A stretch of DNA of 64,000 nucleotides, taken from Terriglobia bacterium (GTDB lineage Bacteria > Acidobacteriota > Terriglobia > Terriglobales > Acidobacteriaceae). The DNA lies in contig JAIQFD010000001.1 in NCBI GenBank assembly GCA_020073495.1, positions 434,001 to 498,000 on the forward strand. Direction: 5' to 3'. The position numbers and the translations under genes were made by a program. The notes below the pieces were generated by a model, which saw only the letters and a program-made list of their open reading frames with translations, ran no database searches and was not told where the DNA came from. Numbering within the stretch: position 1 is the stretch's first letter; the number at the start of each line of letters is the position of its first letter. Shown here one piece after another: positions 53,812-63,963 of this stretch.

Positions 53812-54669
53812 CTATCCTGCTGCCTGCAATTGCCGTCCGACCGCTTCCAGCTCTTTCACGGCGGCTTCCACTTCCTCCGGCTTGGGTGCCACGCCGTGCC
53901 ACTTGATGTTGTTCTCCATGAAGGAGACGCCCTTGCCCTTGGTCGTGTTGGCGATGATGACCGTAGGCTTGCCGGTGGCGGCGCGCGCTTCCTGCAGCGC
54001 CGGCAGCACCTGGTTGATGTCGTTGCCGTCGATCTCGATGGGGCTCCAGCCGAACGCCAGCCACTTCTCCGCCAGAGGCGACAGGTCCAGGATCTTCGCG
54101 GTGAAGTCGTCGAGCTGCTGCCGGTTGTTATCGATGATGACCGTCAGGTTCGACAGCTTGTGGAAGCCGGCGAACATCGCTCCCTCCCAGATCTGCCCTT
54201 CCTGGCTCTCGCCGTCGCCGATCATCACGAAGGTGTGGAAGTCCTTCTTGTCCAGGCGCGCGGCCAGCGCCATGCCGATGCCGATGGAGACGCCCTGTCC
54301 CAGCGAGCCGGTCGAAGCCTCGAGGATGGGCAGCATGCGCTTGTCGGGGTGTCCTTGCAGCGGCGAGCCCAGTTTGCGCAGTGTGCTCAACAGCGCGGGG
54401 TCGATGTAGCCGGCCTCCGCGTAGGTGGCGTACAGCACCGGACAGCCGTGCCCCTTGGAGAGGATGAAGCGGTCGCGGTCCGGCCACTGCGGGTTCTTCG
54501 GGTCGTGCCGCAGCACGCCGCCAAAATAGAGCGCGGTCAGGACCTCTACGGCCGACAGCGACCCGCCCGGATGCCCGCTTCCGGCGGCGCCGATCATCTT
54601 CACGATGTCGATGCGCATGCGGTTGGCGATGCGCTTCAGCTCATCTACCGACGCAGTTCGATTTGTCAT
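53812..54669 (-). CDS. Transketolase, N-terminal subunit (split enzyme)
   Basis: 285 residues, the TPP diphosphate-binding half: IDIVKMIGAAGSGHPGGSLS, RDRFILSKGHGCPVLYATYA, GSLGQGVSIGIGMALAARL, and the Mg/TPP motif MIGDGESQEGQIWEGAMFA with DNNRQQLDD. Its start overlaps the GAF gene stop (TAATG), giving the operon GAF - tktN - tktC. Confidence 0.94.
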   Translation of the reverse strand: MTNRTASVDELKRIANRMRIDIVKMIGAAGSGHPGGSLSAVEVLTALYFGGVLRHDPKNPQWPDRDRFILSKGHGCPVLYATYAEAGYIDPALLSTLRKLGSPLQGHPDKRMLPILEASTGSLGQGVSIGIGMALAARLDKKDFHTFVMIGDGESQEGQIWEGAMFAGFHKLSNLTVIIDNNRQQLDDFTAKILDLSPLAEKWLAFGWSPIEIDGNDINQVLPALQEARAATGKPTVIIANTTKGKGVSFMENNIKWHGVAPKPEEVEAAVKELEAVGRQLQAAG

Positions 54670-55274
54670 TACCGGGGATTCTCTCCTGCCGCCACTTTGC
54701 GGGAGCGCTCCATGGGCCTTTCCGAACTCGGCTGGTAGCCGCGGACCTCGGCGGGCTGCGCGCTGCCTTCGCGGAACTTGCGCACGATGTACTTGCCTTT
54801 GCCGGTCAGGAACAGCGCCAGCTTTCCGGCCACGTTTTTCAACAGCACGCGGTCTTCGCCGCCGAATGCGTCCATCTGGTCGCTTTCCGCGTCCAGCACG
54901 CCGATCACGCGCCCCGCGATCTTGATGGGCGTCGCGATCTCGGACGTGGTTTCATGGAAGCAGCGGAGGTAAGCCTGGTCGGCGCTCACGTCGGGGACGA
55001 CGCGCACCCTGCCGTCCTGCGCCGCCGAGCCCACGTTGCCGCGTCCCAGCGCGATCGACGCGCACGGCTCCTGCTCCGCCTCCGGCCCACGGAACGCCGC
55101 ACGTACCGCCTGCTTTCCCATGACCAGATAAATGCCGACCCAGAAATAATGGCGATCATCGTGGAGGATGCGGGTGATTTCCTGGAGCGTCTTCGTGTGC
55201 TGTACCGGCTTATCGCCGGCAATGGCTCGCTCAACGGCTGCGAGTACGTCGCGGGCGGAGCGATAGCTTTTCAT
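54669..55274 (-). CDS. GAF-domain protein
   Basis: 201 residues, one GAF domain over about 30-165: DDRHYFWVGIYLVMGKQAVR, GNVGSAAQDGRVRVVPDVSA, SEIATPIKIAGRVIGVLDAE. It resembles small GAF proteins of the free-methionine-sulfoxide-reductase type, but the GAF Cys positions typical of that enzyme are not clearly present. The last 30 residues are charged. It may sense a small ligand and link to the transketolase genes that overlap it. Confidence 0.78.
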   Translation of the reverse strand: MKSYRSARDVLAAVERAIAGDKPVQHTKTLQEITRILHDDRHYFWVGIYLVMGKQAVRAAFRGPEAEQEPCASIALGRGNVGSAAQDGRVRVVPDVSADQAYLRCFHETTSEIATPIKIAGRVIGVLDAESDQMDAFGGEDRVLLKNVAGKLALFLTGKGKYIVRKFREGSAQPAEVRGYQPSSERPMERSRKVAAGENPR

Positions 55275-55380
55275 CCACGGTCCTGAGGAGGGAATCTAAG
55301 GGAACGCACGTAGTTTAACCGGGGTGTATAGCTCGGTCAACGATATGCGACTGCATCTTTTTTGGGTGCCATGACCAAAA

Positions 55381-56295
55381 CTACAGTGCCGCCGGCTGCA
55401 CCCGGCCCGCGGGCATGTGGACCGGCCGAGGCTTGGGAGGAGACCACTGCCGGATCGCGGGCAGCGCCTCGCGCGCCACTTTCTCCCCGATCTTCACCAG
55501 TTCCCGGGAGCGGTCGAAGCAATCGTAGGGGAATCCCGCCACGTCCGGCTCGAGCACGAGGTCGGCGTCTTTTTGCCAGATCTCCGACATGTTCGCCTGC
55601 GCGATCGAGAAGCACTGGCCGATGACGTCGAAGACGTGCCGCGGCCCGTCGGTGCCATCCATGAGGTTGGATCGCAGGAACACCGCGATCACGTGGCTAG
55701 CGCCATTTTTTCGCAGCGGCGCGGTCGGCACCGCGTGCGCCAGCAGCCCATCCACAAGCAGCCGGCCGTCGATCTCGACAGGAAGGAACAGGCCGGGATA
55801 GGCGCAACTCGCGCGCACCGGATCGATCAGCGGCCCGCTGCGGAACACCACCCCCTCCCCGGTACGGAAGTCGGTCGCGGTCACCGCCAGCGGGATGCGC
55901 AGCTCCTCGAAGGTCTTCACTTTCAGCAACCGCTGCAGCAGAGGGGTCATGCGGTCGGTGGAGGCAAATCCGAGGCGCGACACTGTCCAGCGGGCGAAGT
56001 CGCGGAAGCGCACCTGCCCCGCCATCTCTTCCAGTTCCTGGGCGGAGAGGCCGCTGCAATACGCAGCGCCGACCAGCGCCCCTACGCTGGTGCCGGCGAT
56101 GAAATCGATGGGGATCTGTTCTTCTTCCAGGACCTTCAGCACGCCGAGGTGGGCCATCCCGCGGGCGAATCCCCCGCCCAGCGCCAGGCCCAGCGTGGGC
56201 CGCTTCTGCGGATTCGGTGCCGATTCTTCGACAGGGCGGGTCAGCTCGCGATGGAATGCGCGCGCCGATCGCCCCAATCGTACAAGGATGTTCAC
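55381..56295 (-). CDS. Patatin-like phospholipase (RssA-type)
   Basis: 304 residues from GTG 56295 with GAGG upstream. Patatin fold: oxyanion loop LGLALGGGFARGMAHLGVL, nucleophile elbow IDFIAGTSVGALVGAAY (Ser in GTSVG), and catalytic Asp in GRLLVDGLLAHAVP. Acyl-ester hydrolase acting on membrane lipids; no signal peptide is seen. A longer frame upstream reaches into the divergent NUDIX region and lacks family similarity. Confidence 0.9.
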   Translation of the reverse strand: MNILVRLGRSARAFHRELTRPVEESAPNPQKRPTLGLALGGGFARGMAHLGVLKVLEEEQIPIDFIAGTSVGALVGAAYCSGLSAQELEEMAGQVRFRDFARWTVSRLGFASTDRMTPLLQRLLKVKTFEELRIPLAVTATDFRTGEGVVFRSGPLIDPVRASCAYPGLFLPVEIDGRLLVDGLLAHAVPTAPLRKNGASHVIAVFLRSNLMDGTDGPRHVFDVIGQCFSIAQANMSEIWQKDADLVLEPDVAGFPYDCFDRSRELVKIGEKVAREALPAIRQWSPPKPRPVHMPAGRVQPAAL

Positions 56296-56464
56296 TTTGG
56301 CCCTCACCCCCAAACACCCGGAACCCGGGTGTTTTCCATCATCTGGTAGGATGCCGCAGCTTGTCCTTATGGTGCAGCATACCTCATGTCGTCCAGCGAA
56401 AAAGTAACATGCAGGCTGCCGTCGCAATCGAAAGTAACCATGCGGCGGATGTCCGGAGGCAACC

Positions 56465-56953
56465 GTGGCGCGTGAGGTTTCGTCGGGCGGAGTGGTCGTG
56501 CGGCACATGCGCGGGGGTTGGTACATGGCTGCCATCGAACCCGCCGGGAAAGGGCCCCGGCAGCGTCCCGGCAAGAGGCCCACCAAGGGCGTCTTGGCTC
56601 TTCCCAAGGGCTTGGTGGACAAGGATGAAAAGCCCGAGCAGGCGGCCATCCGCGAAGTCCGCGAGGAGACCGGGATTGAAGCCATCCTCATTCGCAAGCT
56701 CGGTGACATCAAGTATGTTTACGTTCGTTCCTGGGGGGATGGCGAAAAAGTGTTCAAGGTAGTCAGCTTCTACTTGTTGAAATACTCAGCGGGGGAGATC
56801 GGTAACATCTCGCCCGCCATGCGCCAAGAGGTCAGCCGCGCCGAGTGGATCCCGCTCGCAGAAGCCAGCAATTTGCTGTCCTATAAAGGTGAACGCGACA
56901 TGGCTGCCGCCGCGCTCGCCCACATCGAAGCGCACCCGGACCTGGCGACATGA
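56465..56953 (+). CDS. NUDIX hydrolase
   Basis: 162 residues from GTG 56465. The Nudix box is complete: GLVDKDEKPEQAAIREVREE followed by TGI (Gx5Ex7REVREETGI). The N-terminus SSGGVVVRHMRGGW and LALPKGLVDKDE are typical of diphosphoinositol/Ap4A-type bacterial members. Substrate unknown. A heptamer-phased repeat fills the gap to the VIT1 gene. Confidence 0.92.
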   Translation: MAREVSSGGVVVRHMRGGWYMAAIEPAGKGPRQRPGKRPTKGVLALPKGLVDKDEKPEQAAIREVREETGIEAILIRKLGDIKYVYVRSWGDGEKVFKVVSFYLLKYSAGEIGNISPAMRQEVSRAEWIPLAEASNLLSYKGERDMAAAALAHIEAHPDLAT

Positions 56954-56966
56954 ATTTGGGAATGGC

Positions 56967-57036
56967 GATTTGTGATTTGTGATTTGCGCCAACCCTCAGA
57001 GCTTCGAAAATCACAAATCAATAATCACCAATCGCA
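56967..57036. repeat. Inverted pair of heptamer-phased repeats
   Basis: GATTTGT, GATTTGT, GATTTGC (56967-56987), then after 21 bp AATCACA, AATCAAT, AATCACC, AATCGCA (57009-57036). The second block is roughly the reverse complement of the first, so the whole can form a hairpin. It overlaps the 5' leader of the VIT1-like gene. Confidence 0.78.
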
Positions 57037-57050
57037 AACCAGGAGCCCCG

Positions 57051-57767
57051 ATGCCCCGCCACAAGAAACACATCCCCCGCCACGAGCACATCGAGCGCCA
57101 CTTCACCGGCGGCGAGACCGTCCGCGACGTCGTCATCGGCATGTCCGATGGCCTGACCGTGCCCTTCGCCCTGGCCGCCGGGCTTTCCGGCGCGGTCACC
57201 GGCACCCGGGTCGTGGTCATCGCTGGGCTGGCCGAGATCGCCGCCGGCTCCATCGCCATGGGGCTGGGCGGATATCTCGCCGCACGCTCCGACGCCGAAC
57301 ATTACGAAAGCGAGCGAACCCGTGAAGAACGCGAGATCGTCGAGCTTCCTGACGAAGAACAGCGGGAGGTGGTGGAGATCCTAAAGACCTACGGCATGAG
57401 CGACGAAGAGGCGCGCCCGGTGGTCTCCGCCATGGCCAAGCGTCCCAAGGCGTGGATCGATTTCATGATGCGCTTCGAGCTCGGTCTGGAAAAACCCGAC
57501 CCCCGCCGCGCTCTGACCAGCGCTTCCACCATCGCCGGCTCCTACATCGCCGGCGGCATCATTCCCCTTGCGCCGTACATGCTCCTCGAGCGCGCGCACT
57601 CTGCGCTCGGCCTTTCGGTGGTCGTGACCTTGATCGCGCTGGGAATCTTCGGTTACATCAAGGGCCGCTACACCGGCGCCCGGCCCTTCCGCGGCGCGGT
57701 CCAGACGGTGGTGATCGGTGGCCTGGCCGCGTCGGCTGCCTTTGGCCTGGCACGTTTATTTTCCTGA
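57051..57767 (+). CDS. VIT1/CCC1-family iron/manganese transporter
   Basis: 238 residues with AGGAG before ATG 57051. Five TM segments. The first TM holds VRDVVIGMSDGLTVPFALAA, the family hallmark, and the cytoplasmic stretch between TM2 and TM3 (EHYESERTREEREIVELPDE) is acidic and helical, as in VIT1 metal-binding domains. It moves Fe(II)/Mn(II) out of the cytosol. A 20-bp palindrome follows at 57796. Confidence 0.9.
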   Translation: MPRHKKHIPRHEHIERHFTGGETVRDVVIGMSDGLTVPFALAAGLSGAVTGTRVVVIAGLAEIAAGSIAMGLGGYLAARSDAEHYESERTREEREIVELPDEEQREVVEILKTYGMSDEEARPVVSAMAKRPKAWIDFMMRFELGLEKPDPRRALTSASTIAGSYIAGGIIPLAPYMLLERAHSALGLSVVVTLIALGIFGYIKGRYTGARPFRGAVQTVVIGGLAASAAFGLARLFS

Positions 57768-57795
57768 ACCTGGCCGCCGGACCACCCGAAAGGCC

Positions 57796-57815
57796 TTGTT
57801 CTGAATTCAGAACAA
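57796..57815. promoter_or_regulatory. 20-bp perfect palindrome
   Basis: TTGTTCTGAATTCAGAACAA, enclosed by AGGCC...AGGCCT. It may be a dimeric regulator site or the terminator of the VIT1-like gene, although no T-tract follows. Confidence 0.65.
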
Positions 57816-58033
57816 ATCCAGGCCTCGTGTCCCGCGGGTGCCAGGCGGCAGTAACTTGCTGCTGCGCTTCGCGGGAATCAATCCGCTCTTTTCCCGCCCA
57901 GTTGCGTTGTGCAAACCGGGACCGGTTCGGCTGCTGGCGGTTCCCGGCGTTAGCAGACTCGGGGGCCTGCGCGCCGACTCGTCCGGCGGCCCGAACCGGG
58001 CCCGGACGTCGCGTGACGACGGACACATATTCG

Positions 58034-58049
58034 TGTGATTTATGTCACA
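58034..58049. promoter_or_regulatory. CRP/cAMP-receptor-type binding site
   Basis: TGTGA-TTTATG-TCACA is a perfect match to the CRP core consensus, centred about 95 bp upstream of the expected transcription start of the fad operon. That position is close to those used by class I activators. Confidence 0.6.
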
Positions 58050-58100
58050 TGCACAATTCCTGCAACACTCTGCAAGCAAAAGATTTATTTCATTTTCCAC

Positions 58101-58130
58101 TTGACTGAATGAATCGCCATTCAGTATCCT
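58101..58130 (+). promoter_or_regulatory. fad-operon promoter
   Basis: TTGACT (-35, 58101-58106), 18-bp spacer, TATCCT (-10, 58125-58130). The spacer is almost entirely the operator-like inverted repeat. Expected start about 58137. Confidence 0.6.
58104..58125. promoter_or_regulatory. FadR-like (TetR-family) operator
   Basis: ACTGAATG-AATCGC-CATTCAGT: 8-bp perfect arms with a 6-bp centre, lying between -35 and -10. It resembles the TGAATGA-N4-TCATTCA sites I recall for Bacillus FadR, a TetR-family repressor released by acyl-CoA. No TetR gene is in the window. Confidence 0.6.
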
Positions 58131-58146
58131 TTTTTCAACTTAATAC

Positions 58147-58197
58147 GGGCGCGCGTCGTTGCCATCCTCACCCCCACATCCACTTCGACGCGCGCCC
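58147..58197 (+). promoter_or_regulatory. Strong leader hairpin of the fad operon
   Basis: Arms GGGCGCGCGTCG (58147-58158) and CGACGCGCGCCC (58186-58197): 12 perfect pairs around a 27-nt C-rich loop, followed by TTCTCGTTTG. It could be an attenuator or RNA stabiliser, ~150 nt before the start codon. Confidence 0.65.
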
Positions 58198-58353
58198 TTC
58201 TCGTTTGCGGCGTTTTGCGTCTCGTAGTGGTACTACCGGCCCCGCAGTCGGGCAGTTAGGTCATTTGTACGAACACAGGCATGATCCTCGGCAAACCCCC
58301 TCGGCAGAAGAAATCCCTCAACCCTCGTGTCTGCTCCCGGAATCGAATCTCCT

Positions 58354-60765
58354 ATGCTGAAACGCATTCATAAAGCGGCCGTCCTCGGCGCCGGCACCAT
58401 GGGCGCGCGCATCGCCGCCCACCTGGCCAACGCCGGCGTTCCCTGCACTCTGCTCGACATCGTTCCCCCGGATGCCGACGGCCCGGCGCGCAACAAGATC
58501 GTGCGTGCCGGCCTGGATGCCGCCATCAAGTCCAAGCCCGCGGCCTTCTTCGAGCCCGCGCTGGCCAAGCTGATCACCATCGGCAACTTCGACGACGATA
58601 TGAAGAAGCTCGCCGACGCCGACTGGATCATCGAGGCGGTGGCCGAGAACCTCGACATCAAGCGCGCGTTGCTGAAAAAAGTGGAGGCGGTGCGCAAGCC
58701 CGGCACCATCACCACCACCAACACCAGCGGCCTGCCGGTGTCGAAGATCGCCGAGGGTTTCTCCGACGACCTCCGCCGCCACTGGTTCGGCACGCACTTC
58801 TTCAATCCGCCGCGCTATATGCGGCTGCTGGAGATCATCCCCACGCCCGAGGCCGACCGTGCCGCCATCGAAGCCATCGCGCACTTCTGCGACCTCCGCC
58901 TGGGCAAAGGGATCGTGGTCGCCAAGGACACGCCCAACTTCATCGCCAACCGCATCGGCACCTTCTCCGTGCTCAACGTCATTCGTGTGATGCAGGAGAT
59001 GGATTTCTCCATCGAGGATGTGGACGCGCTCACGGGCAGCGTCGTGGGCTGGCCGAAATCCGCGACCTTCCGCACCATCGACCTTGTGGGCCTCGACATC
59101 CTGGGAAGCGTCGTCGGCAACATGACGAAGAACGTGCGCGACGAGCGCAGCGAACTCAAGCTCCCCGATTTTTTCCAGCACATGCTGGAGCGCAAGTGGC
59201 TGGGCGACAAGACCCGCCAGGGCTTCTACAAGAAGCAAAAGAGCGCCTCCGGCGAGGAACGCCTCGGACTCGATTGGAAGACGCTGGAGTATCGACCGCG
59301 GCAGAAGGCCAGGTTCCCTGCCCTCGACATGGCCAAAAACGTCGAGGACACCGCCGAGCGTCTCCGCATGCTGCTGGGCGGCGATCCGAAGAAGGACAAG
59401 GCCGCCGCGTTCTATTGGCGCACTCTTTCGGACCTGTGGACCTATGCGGCGAACCGCATCCCGGAGATCAGCGACCGCGTGGTCGAGATCGACCGCGCCA
59501 TGAAGATGGGTTTCAACTGGGAAATGGGCCCGTTCGAGCTGTGGGACGCCGCCGGCGTCGCCGCCACGGTCGAGCGCATGAAGAAGGAAGGCCACCCGGT
59601 CGCGGCCAACGTCGAGAAGTTGCTCGCCTCCGGCGCAACCTCCTGGTACAAGGACGAGCCCTCGACGCGTTCCGGCCGCGCCTATTTCGACCTCGCCAGC
59701 GTTTCGTTCAAGCCGGTAGAAGTGCCCGAGGGCGTCAGCACCGTAACGGTGGTCAAGAAATCGAATGGCGTGGTGAAGAAGAACGCGGGCGCTTCCCTGG
59801 TGGACGTCGGCGACGGCGTCGGCTGCCTCGAGTTCCACTCCAAAATGAACGCGCTCGGCGGCGACATCATCCAGATGGTCACCCAGGCACTCAAGCCCGG
59901 CTCCGAGCTGAATGCGAACTTCGACGCTTTTGTCATCACCAACGACGGGCAGCACTTTTCCGTCGGCGCGAACATCATGCTCTTGCTGATGGCGGTGCAG
60001 GAAGAAGAATGGGACGACATCGACCTGATGGTCCGCTCCTTCCAGGGGATGACCCAGGCCATCAAGTTCTCGCCCAAGCCGGTGGTGGTGGCGCCTTTCG
60101 GGATGGCGCTGGGCGGCGGCTGCGAGATCTCGCTGCACGCGCCCGTGCGTATGCCGCACGCCGAGCTTTACATGGGCCTGGTCGAGGTTGGCGTCGGCCT
60201 GCTGCCCGGCGGCGGCGGCTGCAAGGAGATGACCCTGCGCGCGGTGAACAGCGCGCAGTCAATCCGCCCCGACGCGCGCGGTGAGTCGGTCGAGATGATG
60301 GAGGCCATGAAGCGCGCCTTCGAGACCATCGCCATGGCAAAGGTCTCGACCTCGGCCAATGAGGCCCGCAACCTCGGCTTCCTCTCGAACGGCGACGAGA
60401 TCGTGATGAACCGCGACCGCGTGCTCTCCGACGCCAAGGCCCGCGCGCTGGAGATGGCCCGCGCCGGATACAAGCCGCCGGTCATGCGGACCGACATTCC
60501 CGCTCCCGGCGAGAGCATTCTGGCGACGCTCAAGCTCGGCGTACATCTAATGCGGCAGGGCGAGTTCATCACCGAGTACGAAGTGAAGATCGGCAGCAAG
60601 GTGGCCGAGGTGCTCTGCGGCGGCGCTGTGACCCCCGGCACCCCGGTGAGCGAGCAGTACCTGCTGGACCTGGAGCGCGAGACGTTCAAATCGCTGTGCG
60701 GCGAGCGCAACACGCAACAGCGCATCCAGCACACGCTGAAGACCGGCAAGCCGCTGAGAAATTGA
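58354..60765 (+). CDS. 3-hydroxyacyl-CoA dehydrogenase/enoyl-CoA hydratase (FadN-type)
   Basis: 803 residues: beta-oxidation multienzyme in the FadN layout, dehydrogenase first. NAD fold AAVLGAGTMGARIAAHLANA, NTSGLPVSKIAEG, the HCDH signature KDTPNFIANRIGTFSVLNVI; later the hydratase part with DGQHFSVGANIMLLLMA and FGMALGGGCEISLHAPVRMP. In E. coli FadB the order is reversed. ATG 58354 fits the family start; GTG 58327 adds nine residues. First gene of the operon with thiolase and acyl-CoA dehydrogenase. Confidence 0.95.
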   Translation: MLKRIHKAAVLGAGTMGARIAAHLANAGVPCTLLDIVPPDADGPARNKIVRAGLDAAIKSKPAAFFEPALAKLITIGNFDDDMKKLADADWIIEAVAENLDIKRALLKKVEAVRKPGTITTTNTSGLPVSKIAEGFSDDLRRHWFGTHFFNPPRYMRLLEIIPTPEADRAAIEAIAHFCDLRLGKGIVVAKDTPNFIANRIGTFSVLNVIRVMQEMDFSIEDVDALTGSVVGWPKSATFRTIDLVGLDILGSVVGNMTKNVRDERSELKLPDFFQHMLERKWLGDKTRQGFYKKQKSASGEERLGLDWKTLEYRPRQKARFPALDMAKNVEDTAERLRMLLGGDPKKDKAAAFYWRTLSDLWTYAANRIPEISDRVVEIDRAMKMGFNWEMGPFELWDAAGVAATVERMKKEGHPVAANVEKLLASGATSWYKDEPSTRSGRAYFDLASVSFKPVEVPEGVSTVTVVKKSNGVVKKNAGASLVDVGDGVGCLEFHSKMNALGGDIIQMVTQALKPGSELNANFDAFVITNDGQHFSVGANIMLLLMAVQEEEWDDIDLMVRSFQGMTQAIKFSPKPVVVAPFGMALGGGCEISLHAPVRMPHAELYMGLVEVGVGLLPGGGGCKEMTLRAVNSAQSIRPDARGESVEMMEAMKRAFETIAMAKVSTSANEARNLGFLSNGDEIVMNRDRVLSDAKARALEMARAGYKPPVMRTDIPAPGESILATLKLGVHLMRQGEFITEYEVKIGSKVAEVLCGGAVTPGTPVSEQYLLDLERETFKSLCGERNTQQRIQHTLKTGKPLRN

Positions 60766-60770
60766 TTGAA

Positions 60771-60826
60771 CCGCCGAGAACGCCGAGATGAGTTGATTTC
60801 TCGGCGATCTCTGCGATCTCGGCGGT
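60771..60826. repeat. 9-bp-phased inverted repeat inside the fad operon
   Basis: CCGCCGAGA, ACGCCGAGA (60771-60788), then CTCGGCGAT, CTCTGCGAT, CTCGGCGGT (60800-60826). The two blocks are complementary and form a stable hairpin between the FadN-type and thiolase genes. Confidence 0.8.
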
Positions 60827-60840
60827 AGAAAAGGAACTGT

Positions 60841-62019
60841 ATGCGAGAAGTAGTGATTGCAAGTTCGGTGAGGACTCCGATCGGCAAGGCCTACAAAGGC
60901 ACACTTCGCGCCACGCGCCCCGACGACCTGGCCGCGGTGGCCATCAAGGGCGCGCTCGGACGCGTCCCGCAGCTCGACCCCCGCGAGATCGAAGACGTCA
61001 TCCTCGGCTGCGCCATGCCCGAGGCCGAACAGGGCATGAACGTCGCCCGCATCGCGTCCTTGCGCGCCGGCCTGCCGGTCGAGGTCTCGGCCATGACCGT
61101 CAACCGCTTCTGCTCCTCCGGCCTGCAGGCGATCGCCATGGCCGCGGAGCGCATCATGGCGGGCGGCGCTGAGGTAATCGTCGCCGGCGGCGTCGAGTCC
61201 ATGACTATGATCCCCATGGGCGGCCACAAGGTCTCGTGCAATCCCTGGCTGGTCGAGAACTATCCCGACTCGTACCTCTCCATGGGCCTGACCACCGAGC
61301 GGCTGGCCAAGCGCTTCGGCATCACCCGCGAGCAGGCGGACGAGTTCAGCTACCACAGCCACCAGAAGGCGCTCGCTGCCATCGCGGCCGGCAAGTTCGA
61401 CGAGGAGACCGTGCCCGTTCCGGTCAGCTTCACCACGCCAAACGGCTCCAAGCCCAAGCGCCACGACATTATTTTCAAGATTGACGAAGGCCCACGCGCC
61501 GACACCACGCTCGAGGCGCTCGCACACTTGAAGCCTGCGTTCCACGTCAAGGGCATGGTGACCGCCGGCAACTCGTCACAGATGTCCGACGGAGCCGCCG
61601 CCGCTGTGGTCATGTCCGCCGAAAAGGCGAAAGCGCTCGGCATCAAGCCGCTGGCGCGCTACGTCGCCTTCGCCACCGCCGGTTACAAGCCGGAGGAAAT
61701 GGGCATCGGCCCCGTGTTCGCCATCCCCAAGGCTCTGAAGATGGCCGGCCTGAAGCTCTCCGACATCGACGTCATCGAGCTCAACGAAGCCTTCGCCGCG
61801 CAGTCGCTCGCTGTCATCAAGGAAGCAGAGCTGCCGATGGATAAGCTCAACCCCAACGGCGGGGCTGTCGCGCTCGGTCATCCGCTGGGCTGCACCGGCG
61901 CGAAGCTGACCGCCACCATCATCCGCGAACTCAAGCGCCGCAACGGACGGTACGGCATCGTGACCATGTGCGTCGGCGGCGGCATGGGCGCGGCAGGAAT
62001 CTTCGAGAACATTCAGTGA
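60841..62019 (+). CDS. fadA: Acetyl-CoA acyltransferase (thiolase)
   Basis: 392 residues. Catalytic Cys in [20 protein letters not shown] (about residue 91), the substrate-site [12 protein letters not shown], His in [20 protein letters not shown], and second Cys in [11 protein letters not shown] near the end. It releases acetyl-CoA from 3-ketoacyl-CoA. AAAAGGA precedes ATG 60841. It lies between the FadN-type and acyl-CoA dehydrogenase genes. Confidence 0.96.
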   Translation: MREVVIASSVRTPIGKAYKGTLRATRPDDLAAVAIKGALGRVPQLDPREIEDVILGCAMPEAEQGMNVARIASLRAGLPVEVSAMTVNRFCSSGLQAIAMAAERIMAGGAEVIVAGGVESMTMIPMGGHKVSCNPWLVENYPDSYLSMGLTTERLAKRFGITREQADEFSYHSHQKALAAIAAGKFDEETVPVPVSFTTPNGSKPKRHDIIFKIDEGPRADTTLEALAHLKPAFHVKGMVTAGNSSQMSDGAAAAVVMSAEKAKALGIKPLARYVAFATAGYKPEEMGIGPVFAIPKALKMAGLKLSDIDVIELNEAFAAQSLAVIKEAELPMDKLNPNGGAVALGHPLGCTGAKLTATIIRELKRRNGRYGIVTMCVGGGMGAAGIFENIQ

Positions 62020-62037
62020 GGAGTTAAGCGAGGAACC

Positions 62038-63833
<1,796 letters not shown>

Positions 63834-63834
<1 letters not shown>

Positions 63835-63963
63835 GGTGGAGCAGGCCTTTAGGCCTGCATTAATAGAGAGAGAGACAACCGGCTTTAGCCGCTGAGGTAC
63901 CTCGGCGGCTGAAGCCGTCGCTTTTGTTGGCCTGATCCGCAGGGCTAAAGCCCTGCTCCACCC
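63834..63963. repeat. 130-bp palindromic intergenic element (GGCTGAAGCC type)
   Basis: Outer arms GGGTGGAGCAGG (63834-63845) and CCTGCTCCACCC (63952-63963) enclose nested palindromes: AGGCCTTTAGGCCT, GGCTTTAGCC, CGGCTGAAGCCG and GGGCTAAAGCCC. It shares its core with the small palindrome at 15984. Likely a mobile or REP-like intergenic repeat. After it, bases to 64000 include a possible minus-strand gene end (KKK then TAG at 63987) that I cannot identify. Confidence 0.75.

Larger units (their letters stand above)
57768..58353. other. Regulatory intergenic region before the beta-oxidation operon
   Basis: About 585 bp without a supported gene. In order: a 20-bp palindrome (57796-57815), GC-rich sequence, a CRP-type box (58034-58049), a promoter with an operator-like repeat (58101-58130), a 12-bp-stem leader hairpin (58147-58197), then sequence leading to the FadN-type gene. 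Confidence 0.7.

Noticed and set aside
58318-60159. 613-codon minus-strand frame opposite the FadN-type gene
   Set aside because: Antisense shadow of a clear beta-oxidation enzyme; composition is His/Asp/Val-rich without domains.
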